64,000 nucleotides of DNA, from assembly GCA_022712895.1 (NCBI GenBank), contig JAFLJS010000021.1, positions 62,001-126,000 on the forward strand, read 5' to 3'. Shown here piece by piece: positions 56,680-64,000 of this stretch. This DNA comes from Desulfocapsa sp. (GTDB lineage: Bacteria > Desulfobacterota > Desulfobulbia > Desulfobulbales > Desulfocapsaceae). Numbering within the stretch: position 1 is the stretch's first letter; each line of letters begins with the position of its first letter. Below the pieces are notes generated by a model. It saw nothing but the letters and a program-made list of their open reading frames with translations, was not told where the DNA came from and made no database searches. The position numbers and the translations under genes are program-made.

Positions 56680-58266
56680 ATGCAACGTTCTTTTAGAAAA
56701 ACCGTACTGATTCTATTGTTTTGTATACTGTTACCTGGCGCTTCAGCATTCGCGGCAGAAGGAGACAAGGTTGCTTTTTATCCCACTGATGTTAGCGAAG
56801 CCGGGGAACTGGCATATCTTCGTGAAAGTGTGCGTATGATGCTTGCCAGTCGCCTGTCAGGTCTTGCAGGAATTCAGCCTCAATTTGAAGAGAAGGTCAC
56901 TGCTGGATTTACTGGATACCGTGTGCAGAGTCGTATTGTCAGTGCTGAGAACGGTGTGACTGTTTCGGCGTCGGTTTTGACGCCTTCTGCTATTATCCCC
57001 GTATCTTTCAAGGTTACAGCTGGCGAGCACTCTCAGGTGATGAAGGCCCTGGAGGAGCTGGTGGATAAAATGGCTGAATCACTTTTTGATGTGAAGATCA
57101 AAGCTCTTTCGGCAGCTATTGCCTCTAAACCCGCTGCTGCAACAAGTTTTCATACTCCGCATCCTGACAGGCAGGTTAAGGAAAATAGCGGTTTTGGACT
57201 CTCAATTACTCAGGATGAATTTGTCGCACAAATGGCTGTTGAGGCTACAGCCACAGAACGTTACAAAAGCACACTACTCTCTTTTGTCAGCCGGGCCATG
57301 TCCGCAGGGGATCTGGATGGAGATTCTTTTGATGAAATATTGATTGCTACAAATACAACAATTCATATCTTGCAATTGCGTGATAAACGTATTCAGCCTC
57401 TGTCTACTGTTGCGCTCCCAGCGTTGTTGCAGGTCCACGCACTTAATGTCGCAGACCTTAATGAAAATGGTGTAATGGAAATTTACGTTTCAGCCACAAG
57501 AAAAGGAGATCCCAGGTCATTTGTGCTGGAATGGCACCCTGAAACAGGGGTCACATGGCTGCATAAAGAAGTTCCCAAATATATACGGCCATTACGGCTA
57601 CCTGGAAAAGGGCTTGTCTTAGCAGGTCAGAGCGGAGGCCTGGAAGGAGGGGTGATGGCAGGAATTTATCAACTCTCTTTAGTGCCTGGCGGGCAGATTG
57701 TAACCGGCGAACTGCTTCCTGTTCCTGAGTCAGTGAATTTATTTGAATTTGTCTTTGCCGATCTGGAAGGAGACGGAGTCGCTGAAGTTGTAGCTATTAC
57801 TAAAAAAGAAGAGCTGAAAGTTTTTGATTCGAATCTGGAGTTACTTTACACCTCTCCTCCCGGTTTTGGCGGACGGGATGCTGCGAAAGGGCTCAATCCA
57901 CCAATTCGTTTGGTGGTTACCGATTTTGATGCAGACGGCAATGATGACATCCTTTTGGTCGATAATGAATTGGCTTCACCCAAAATGCTGAAAAAATCAA
58001 AATACTACAAGAATGGACAAGTTCGTGGGTTACTCTGGGACAAAGATCTATTCCTTGAGATATGGCGTACAAATATTTTCCAGGAAGCGATATCTGACTT
58101 CCATTTTTTACCACTGTCAGGAACCGAAGAGTCTAGTAACAGTGTGGGAGGACGATTGTTTGTGGTCGAGCCCGCAAAGGGAAGTTTACTGGAAGGATTA
58201 TTGCTTGGTGGTGGTGCCACTCGACTGTCAGTTTTCGGGATGGAATTTGTGCCTAAAAGTAAGTAG
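56680..58266 (+). CDS. exported FG-GAP/VCBS repeat protein
   Basis: A signal peptide (about 1-27) is followed by a TolB-like N-terminal region (VAFYPTDVSEAGELAYLRES and on to residue 170) and then four calcium-binding FG-GAP blades: AGDLDGDSFDEI near 211, VADLNENGVMEI near 259, FADLEGDGVAEV near 361 and VTDFDADGNDDI near 415. Such repeats build a beta-propeller in periplasmic or surface proteins. AGAGG precedes the ATG by about seven bases. The porin gene follows. Confidence 0.85.
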   Translation: MQRSFRKTVLILLFCILLPGASAFAAEGDKVAFYPTDVSEAGELAYLRESVRMMLASRLSGLAGIQPQFEEKVTAGFTGYRVQSRIVSAENGVTVSASVLTPSAIIPVSFKVTAGEHSQVMKALEELVDKMAESLFDVKIKALSAAIASKPAAATSFHTPHPDRQVKENSGFGLSITQDEFVAQMAVEATATERYKSTLLSFVSRAMSAGDLDGDSFDEILIATNTTIHILQLRDKRIQPLSTVALPALLQVHALNVADLNENGVMEIYVSATRKGDPRSFVLEWHPETGVTWLHKEVPKYIRPLRLPGKGLVLAGQSGGLEGGVMAGIYQLSLVPGGQIVTGELLPVPESVNLFEFVFADLEGDGVAEVVAITKKEELKVFDSNLELLYTSPPGFGGRDAAKGLNPPIRLVVTDFDADGNDDILLVDNELASPKMLKKSKYYKNGQVRGLLWDKDLFLEIWRTNIFQEAISDFHFLPLSGTEESSNSVGGRLFVVEPAKGSLLEGLLLGGGATRLSVFGMEFVPKSK

Positions 58267-58318
58267 GGCAAGACGCATAGCCTTTAGTATAAAAAATTTT
58301 ACTTTTTATAAAAAAAAC

Positions 58319-58347
58319 TTGACATGTAGTAGGGCTACAGATATTAT
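58319..58347 (+). promoter_or_regulatory. strong sigma-70 promoter of the porin gene
   Basis: A perfect TTGACA (58319-58324) is followed after exactly 17 bases by TATTAT (58342-58347), five of six consensus positions. It lies about 100 bases before the porin ATG, implying high expression with an untranslated leader. Confidence 0.75.
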
Positions 58348-58449
58348 TCCTTAGATTGCTTTTACTATGGTTGCTTTGCCGTCTGTGGCAAACAACTACG
58401 ATAACGTCACATGTTTTATATGGGGCGAAAATTTAAGGAGATGAACAAG

Positions 58450-59643
58450 ATGAAGAAATTAATTTGTGTTGCTGCTGCATTTGCTATGGTTGCAGGTATT
58501 GCTACTGTTGCGTCTGCAGAAGTAAATCTTAGTGGTGATGCTCGTGCCCGTTTGAGATATAATGACTCTGGGTTAATCGACAGTAACAGTGTAAGCAAGT
58601 GGGACTCTCGTATTCGTTTTAAGATTGAAGCAAAAACAGAGTCTGGAGCATACGTTAAAGTTCGTCTCCGTTTTCTTGATGGTACCTGGGGACTCGGAAA
58701 TGACTACTCTGCTACCGCAAAAGGTGACAACAACGTATGGTCTGACTATGCATTTCTTGGTTTCAAAGTTGGTAACCTTGATATAGCCGCTGGTAAGATG
58801 CCTACTTCTTTCTCTGCTTGGTTCGTTGATGATGAGCGTGCTGATCGTTTTCGTGTACTGTACAGAACTGGTGGAACTGCAGTTGCGTTTACCTTTGACA
58901 AGAAAATTTATGAGTACAAAGATTTAACCACTTCTGTATCTGTACCTTATACCCTTGCTGATGGTAATGTTGGTAATACGCTTGTTCAAATCCCAGGTAA
59001 CCCACTTGGTGGCGATAAGGATGTTTGGGGTGTTACTTTCCGTCAGAAGTTCAGCGATACCGCAAAAATGGGTGTACGTGCAGTTTATGTTGCAGACAGC
59101 ACCAATGCTGACAAAGATGGTTTCAAAGGTTCCGTTAATGGTGAGATGAGTTTCGCTGGTAACAAGATCGAAGGTGAATTCTCTTTCAAAGATGGTGACA
59201 CAGTAACCGTTGGTTCTGATGACCAGATCGGTGGTTACGTAGGATGGAGTGCAGCTTATGGTGCAATTACTCCTGATGTAAAAGTTGGTTTCACCAAGGA
59301 TGGTTTTACTACTGATCAGACCTTTGGTTGGTTGATGATTGGTGGTGATGTACCTACCTCTAACATTACTCGTGTTGGTCTCGGCGGCGACACCGTATTC
59401 ATCGGTGCCAGCTCAGGATTCCAGGCTTCTGAAGCTCTTTCTTTCCAAGGTAACCTCGTATATTTGGATCGTGATGCCACTACTCAGTTAGGATATGGTG
59501 ACAATCCAATCGAAGTTTCCGGTCAGGCTAAATACATGGTAGGAAAAGGTATTGCTCTTATCGCTAGAGCTGGTTGGCTCGGTAGTGATGGTGATGCAGA
59601 CGATGCCGTTTCAGCATACGGACAGATGGAAGTAAACTTCTAA
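58450..59643 (+). CDS. outer-membrane porin
   Basis: The signal peptide (MKKLICVAAAFAMVAGIATV then ASA) leads to EVNLSGDARARLRY, the usual first strand of a general porin. The 397-residue protein continues with regular amphipathic strands and short turns and ends YGQMEVNF with terminal phenylalanine. The ATG at 58450 is chosen because AAGGAG lies nine bases upstream, whereas the ATG at 58441 abuts it. The codons GGT, CGT, AAC and AAA are favoured, in keeping with strong expression. A promoter with near-consensus boxes and a strong terminator flank it. Confidence 0.92.
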   Translation: MKKLICVAAAFAMVAGIATVASAEVNLSGDARARLRYNDSGLIDSNSVSKWDSRIRFKIEAKTESGAYVKVRLRFLDGTWGLGNDYSATAKGDNNVWSDYAFLGFKVGNLDIAAGKMPTSFSAWFVDDERADRFRVLYRTGGTAVAFTFDKKIYEYKDLTTSVSVPYTLADGNVGNTLVQIPGNPLGGDKDVWGVTFRQKFSDTAKMGVRAVYVADSTNADKDGFKGSVNGEMSFAGNKIEGEFSFKDGDTVTVGSDDQIGGYVGWSAAYGAITPDVKVGFTKDGFTTDQTFGWLMIGGDVPTSNITRVGLGGDTVFIGASSGFQASEALSFQGNLVYLDRDATTQLGYGDNPIEVSGQAKYMVGKGIALIARAGWLGSDGDADDAVSAYGQMEVNF

Positions 59644-59673
59644 GAAGTTAGTTACATCTGGCGTTATTGATAG

Positions 59674-59708
59674 AACGAGCCCTGATTATTCAGGGTTCGT
59701 TTTTTTTT
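59674..59708 (+). terminator. intrinsic terminator after the porin gene
   Basis: AACGAGCCCTGA (59674-59685) pairs with TCAGGGTTCGTT (59690-59701), 12 bp with one G-T pair and a TTAT loop, followed by a run of T to 59708. Confidence 0.85.
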
Positions 59709-59743
59709 GCTTTTTTTAGGCATATCTTTTCCTTTTATTTCCC

Positions 59744-61162
59744 TTGTCAACAAAACCAGCACAAAATCCCTGGCCTGTTTTTTTTATGGTCGCAACGGGA
59801 GTATTTCTCTCCACCATGGATAGCTCCATGACCAATGTGGCTCTGCCCAGTATTATGCGTAGTTTTGGCTCAAGTCTGCCGCAAACTGAATGGGTTGTGC
59901 TGACTTATCTCCTCACCATTACCGTGACACTATTATTTTGGGGACGTTTTGCTGATTGGTATGGAAAAAGCACAATATATTTGGTGGGGATGTTAGTATT
60001 TACTACCGGATCATTAGCCTGTTATCTTGCGACATCACTAGGCCTGTTATGCTTTTTTCGTTTTATTCAGGCAATGGGAGCTGCCATGATGATGGCAACT
60101 GGGCCTGCAATTATAAAAATGATTTTTCCAATTGAGAAGTTGGGGATGGCCCTGGGTTTTATTGGGATTGCGACGTCTACGGGGTTATTGCTGGGACCGG
60201 TGATTTCAGGTGTACTTATCCATAACTATTCGTGGAGAACAATATTTTTGGTTACGGTGCCCGTTAGTCTGACAGCATTTGTCTGGGGATGGTTACGTCT
60301 GCGTCCTAGTTTTCAACAGGTCGAAAAAACTGGAGCGGCTTATCCCATAGACTGGTTGGGAATGATCCTATGGGCAGCAATTATCAGTGGCGTGGTTCTA
60401 CTCTCCACCCTCTGTTCCCAAGCAAGTCTGTCTGTTGTTCTCATCAGTAGCTTTATTATCGTTTTACTTGTTTTCCAGTTTTTTAAAGTTGAACGTCAGC
60501 ACCAGAAACCTCTTTTTCCACTTATACTGTTTCAAAAACGCTTTTTCTCCATCGCTATATTCTGTGCAGCTCTTTCCTTTTCAGTGCTGTTTGTTGTACT
60601 TATCCTTATGCCATTTTATATGGATTATATTCTTGGTTTTTCCGCTCAGCAGATCGGATTTGTAATGATGTCGGTTCCAGTTTCCGTTTTTCTTGTCTCA
60701 CCCATCTCCGGAATGCTGTCCGACCGTATTGGGTCACGCCTGCTCACCACATCGGGCCTGATCGTTGCAGCTTTCAGTCTCTTCAGTATTTGTCTGTTAA
60801 CAGAGGATTCAACTTCTGTGGATATTGCCTGGCGTCTTGCGTTATTGGGATGTGGCCAGGCGCTGTTTCTTTCGCCAAACAGTGCCGAAGTTCTTGGTTC
60901 TGTGAGCCATGATCAGGTTGGGATAAGTTCAGGCTTGCTGGCAACTGCAAGAAATCTGGGAATGTTATTCGGAGTAACACTTGCAGGATTGCTCTTTGGC
61001 TTACTTTTTAGACACCTGACTGGAGGTTACGATTTGAAACATTTTCAGCCAGAGCAGGCAGGTAGTTTCATGACTGCCTTGACAGTGACTTTTGCCATAA
61101 CTGCACTACTGTCACTCTTTGGCGCGATTTTGTCAGGGCTTCGCCACACAGGAGTCAAATAA
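59744..61162 (+). CDS. MFS drug/proton antiporter, DHA2 (EmrB/QacA) type
   Basis: The 472-residue protein has about 14 membrane segments and the DHA2 signatures: FLSTMDSSMTNVALPSI in TM1, TEWVVLTYLLT in TM2, GRFADWYGKSTIYLVG (motif A) and GLLLGPVISGVLI (motif C). It exports a hydrophobic compound with proton uptake. The start is a TTG at 59744, the only start codon before TM1; no good ribosome site is visible. It ends one base before the convergent histidine kinase gene. Confidence 0.87.
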   Translation: MSTKPAQNPWPVFFMVATGVFLSTMDSSMTNVALPSIMRSFGSSLPQTEWVVLTYLLTITVTLLFWGRFADWYGKSTIYLVGMLVFTTGSLACYLATSLGLLCFFRFIQAMGAAMMMATGPAIIKMIFPIEKLGMALGFIGIATSTGLLLGPVISGVLIHNYSWRTIFLVTVPVSLTAFVWGWLRLRPSFQQVEKTGAAYPIDWLGMILWAAIISGVVLLSTLCSQASLSVVLISSFIIVLLVFQFFKVERQHQKPLFPLILFQKRFFSIAIFCAALSFSVLFVVLILMPFYMDYILGFSAQQIGFVMMSVPVSVFLVSPISGMLSDRIGSRLLTTSGLIVAAFSLFSICLLTEDSTSVDIAWRLALLGCGQALFLSPNSAEVLGSVSHDQVGISSGLLATARNLGMLFGVTLAGLLFGLLFRHLTGGYDLKHFQPEQAGSFMTALTVTFAITALLSLFGAILSGLRHTGVK

Positions 61163-62995
61163 TCAGCCTGAAGGCAAGGTGATAGTAGCCATCGTGCCAC
61201 CACTTTGACCATGCTTTAACGAGAAACTCCCTTCATGGTCCGTAATGATTTTTTCAACCAGTGTTAAGCCCATTCCGGTACCGTATGTTTTAGTGGTATA
61301 AAAAGGATCTGCTGCACGCTTTATGTTAGAGTCGGTAATACCGCTCCCAGAATCTTCTATACTGACTTTGATTTCCTGGCCGGTATCTTCACAAGAAACT
61401 GTAAGAAGTCCTCCGGAGTCCATAGCTTCAACACCATTTCGAATCAGATGTAGAAGCATCTGCTGGATACGTTTTGCATCGATAGAAAGTACTGGGTCAG
61501 GGGATGGCAGGTTCAATCGATAGAGGATTGATTGTTTTTTCATATCGCCATAAAAGAGCATGATACTTTTTCGAATCAGTGGGTACAGTGCTTGCATTTC
61601 CTTTTTCGGTTTTTCGTCACCAACAAAATTAAAGAGATTGTCAAGGATAGTTTCGATACGGCCAGATTCCAGTATCATCATATTCAAAAACTTTGATGTC
61701 TTTTCATCATCCGAGCGTTTTGCGAGCAGGCGGGCAATGCCCCCGATGGAAGTGATAGGATTACGAATGGAATGCGCAAGTTGTGCTGACATATGGCCCA
61801 GGACAGAGTAGCGTTCAGCATCAACTAGCAGGTTTTTATTCTTATCAAGTTCCGCGGTAACATCTTCCAGGGCTTGAATTTTATCCATCATATCCTGATA
61901 GAGGTGACTATGCTCGATGGCAAGACTTGCTTGACTGGCAAATATCTCAAGGTAATTTATATCATCGTCAGTAATGGACCTACAGGTAATAAAGTTGTCG
62001 GCAATAATTAAGCCGAGAGATTTGTTTGGAGAAAATAATGGGGTGATTATGAAGTTCTTTTCCTGGAGACTGTTTAACAAATCCTCGCAAACGGCCCCTT
62101 GACGGGCTCTGCCATTGATAACCATGATGGATTTTCGATCGTCACAGGCCTGGATGAGAACATGTGTTTTGTCTTCAGAGGAGATGTTGAGTCCTTGAAC
62201 AATTCTGTTTAACTCTGAATCAGTATCTACACTAGATGTTTTGACATTTTGTAAAATGTCAGTTAGATGTAATCCTTTTTCTTTAATTTCATTCCAGACT
62301 CGCCCCGCATCAGCTTTGGACGGAGGGCCGATACCGATCTTGCCTTGGAGGTGCGTGTGCTGCTCATTGTAGAGAAGCAGAAATGCACGATTGAAGCCTA
62401 GTCCGTCTTCTGCTGTGATACCTGCCAGGATAGATCGCAATACGCTCTCAAGCTCGATGGAGTTGAGATAAGCATTGTTCATTTTGAGGTTGAGTTGGTG
62501 CAGGAAATTGGTACGGTAGTTGGTGAGTTCCAACTGCTTCTGGTAGTTACGATTGTCGATGATCAGGCGACGTTTTTGTAAGGTTTTGCGAACGGCAAGG
62601 CTGAATTCTTCAAGAGTTACCGGCTTTGCCAGATAGTCATCAGCACCGTCACGTAAACAGGCCATAGCCACCTTTAGATCGGTTGTTCCGGTGAGCATGA
62701 TCACACCGAGATCCGGGTGATTTTGTACGATATCTGTTAAGATCTCTGTTCCGTCTTTATCGGGCAGGCCGATATCAAGGAGTACCAGGGCGATATTCTC
62801 ACGTGCTAGAAGTTGATAAAATTCTTCAGCGGAAGTGGCGGTAAAAACAGTAAAACCTTCGCTTCTAAGAAGGTTTTCAAAGATAAGGATGATTTCTATT
62901 GAATCGTCTACTATTACAATAGATTCCTCTGGGAAAAGATACTCGCTGGAGGCAATAGCTGAGCTGTTTTCAGGTGATGCTGGCAAATCAACCAT
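61163..62995 (-). CDS. REC-GAF-histidine kinase hybrid
   Basis: The order is an N-terminal receiver with acidic pocket (VDDS near 29), phospho-acceptor D74 in LLDIGLPDK and K124; a GAF domain (about 165-370, ending FASQASLAIEHSHLYQ); a HisKA domain with H408 in AQLAHSIRNPITSIGG; and a HATPase domain (HLIRNGVEAMD, SIEDSGSGITD, TYGTGMGLTLVEKIITDHEG). The receiver at the N-terminus suggests input from another kinase, with the GAF binding a cytosolic signal. No partner regulator is adjacent. The ATG is at 62995. Confidence 0.9.
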   Translation of the reverse strand: MVDLPASPENSSAIASSEYLFPEESIVIVDDSIEIILIFENLLRSEGFTVFTATSAEEFYQLLARENIALVLLDIGLPDKDGTEILTDIVQNHPDLGVIMLTGTTDLKVAMACLRDGADDYLAKPVTLEEFSLAVRKTLQKRRLIIDNRNYQKQLELTNYRTNFLHQLNLKMNNAYLNSIELESVLRSILAGITAEDGLGFNRAFLLLYNEQHTHLQGKIGIGPPSKADAGRVWNEIKEKGLHLTDILQNVKTSSVDTDSELNRIVQGLNISSEDKTHVLIQACDDRKSIMVINGRARQGAVCEDLLNSLQEKNFIITPLFSPNKSLGLIIADNFITCRSITDDDINYLEIFASQASLAIEHSHLYQDMMDKIQALEDVTAELDKNKNLLVDAERYSVLGHMSAQLAHSIRNPITSIGGIARLLAKRSDDEKTSKFLNMMILESGRIETILDNLFNFVGDEKPKKEMQALYPLIRKSIMLFYGDMKKQSILYRLNLPSPDPVLSIDAKRIQQMLLHLIRNGVEAMDSGGLLTVSCEDTGQEIKVSIEDSGSGITDSNIKRAADPFYTTKTYGTGMGLTLVEKIITDHEGSFSLKHGQSGGTMATITLPSG

Positions 62996-63069
62996 GGGAT
63001 TGTTTTGGGCGATAGGTTGAAAGTGTATAGGTCTTAATGTGTCAATACCACGTATAGATTGTACAGGGC

Positions 63070-64000
63070 TGGTTGAAAAAGAAAAGGAAAAAAGTGGAAG
63101 ATTTTTTTAAAGAAAATGGAAAACTTGCCACAGCGTTGGTTGGTTTCGAGCCACGAGCAGGACAGCAGCAAATGGCCGAAGCTGTTGCTGAAACACTGGC
63201 GGCCGGGAACGAGAGGAGTGATGGTAGAAGCTCAATCCTTCTGGTAGAGGCAGAAACCGGGATTGGTAAGACTCTTGCCTATCTGGTTCCTGCACTTCTT
63301 TCTGGTCAGCGGGTGATAATATCTACAGCCACTATTACCCTTCAGGATCAAATCTTAAAGAAGGAAATACCGCTGCTCAGCAAAATACTGGAAACTGAAA
63401 TTCCCGCTCTGTGTATGAAGGGCAGGCAAAATTACCTTTGTCATTATCGTTGGTTTCAACATCGCTCCACCCCTCAGACTTCTTTTGTGTCTAATTCTGA
63501 AGAAGAAAAAATTGAGCAATGGCTTAACCAGACAGAAACTGGAGATAGGGCAGAACTTTCCTGGTTGCCAGACAGGGCACAATTGTGGCCGAAAATTTCA
63601 GCCCAATCCAATCAATGTCTAGGTGGAGAGTGTCCTGAGTTTTCACTCTGTTTCGTGAACCGACTTCGAAAGCGTGCCGGGTCAGCCAGGCTGCTCATCG
63701 TTAATCATCATCTGTTTTTCTCGGATTTAGCACTTCGGCAGGCTGGATTTGGAGAGATATTGCCGCGTTATCAGTCAGTTATATTTGATGAGGCCCACCA
63801 TCTCGAAAGTATTGCCACCAATTTTTTCGGTAAACATTTCAGTCATTATCAATTTCTGGATCTGCTGGCAGATGTTGAGCGACAGGGCAAGACGGATCTA
63901 TCATCAACCATGCTAGATGCTATAACAAGTTTCGGGCGCGGTTTGAAGCAGCGGCTTGAACACTTTGCAAGTATGTTTCCCGTGCAAAGAGGGCGTTATC
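63070..64000 (+). CDS. DinG/XPD-type FeS DNA helicase (partial, frameshift near start)
   Basis: I translated a frame from the TAG at 63055 to the right edge. It shows a superfamily 2 helicase of the DinG/YoaA group: Walker A in AETGIGKTLAYL, STATITLQDQ, the four-cysteine cluster region (NYLCHYRW, CLGGEC, FSLC), IVNHHLFFSDL and the DEAH box in VIFDEAHHLESI. Unlike most genes here it has no ATG or GTG at its head; the first in-frame ones are TTG at 63136 and ATG at 63172. A GTG at 63095 with AAAGGA before it lies one frame away, and GAT-TTT-TTA (63101-63109) would need a -1 shift to join it. Start coordinate is therefore provisional. Confidence 0.75.

Overview
The window reads as chromosomal DNA of a Gram-negative anaerobe. 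It carries outer-membrane proteins (FadL type, a porin, a small barrel), a TatC, a chemoreceptor with a C-terminal hemerythrin, and a DHH-CBS-nucleotidyltransferase fusion. This mix resembles Desulfobacterota, probably a Desulfobulbales-like sulfur or sulfate metaboliser; that placement is inference, since no rRNA or marker set is present. No tRNA, rRNA, CRISPR array, insertion sequence or prophage was seen.

Layout. 1-8.4 kb is a surface-glycan block: a membrane glycosyltransferase-like protein cut by the left edge, a GT2 enzyme, a radical SAM protein, an alpha-oxoamine synthase, a UDP-xylose synthase-like decarboxylase and GalE. 8.5-31.9 kb is mostly housekeeping: a DD-peptidase, FadD and FadL, an M50 protease, the chemoreceptor, a Gate-domain protein, the tRNA nucleotidyltransferase fusion, XerD, RpsU, a GlcD-like oxidase, Ddl, a sigma-70 factor, a sigma-54 activator, SerS, TatC, a DUF523 protein, an FtsB-like protein, an FmdB-type zinc ribbon and a uracil-DNA-glycosylase-like protein.

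32.0-48.5 kb is the least ordinary part. A PqqD-like protein is co-transcribed with two unrecognised proteins. Divergent to them is an exporter-type ABC protein whose nucleotide-binding domain is split by about 245 extra residues, translationally coupled to a cyclic-nucleotide-binding protein. Beyond lies a leftward run: a short FtsX permease, its ATPase, a 1605-residue fusion of an M28-peptidase-like ectodomain with an FtsX permease, and two adjacent OPT-like transporters, one of them frameshifted. I propose these as candidate parts of an envelope peptide or lipid handling system, but the sequence proves only proximity and operon structure.

48.7-55.7 kb is a leftward glycan operon (acyltransferase, four glycosyltransferases, histidine phosphatase, deacetylase). 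55.8-63 kb holds an outer-membrane protein, an FG-GAP lipoprotein-sized secreted protein, a strongly expressed-looking porin, an MFS transporter and a REC-GAF-histidine kinase. A DinG-type helicase with an apparent N-terminal frameshift runs off the right edge.

A family of palindromic intergenic elements ending in GATGGCGTCGTAAAAA-like termini recurs at least five times (20.1, 29.7, 33.9, 37.3 and 47.0 kb), and a second, weaker repeat family lies at the 3' ends of several genes.
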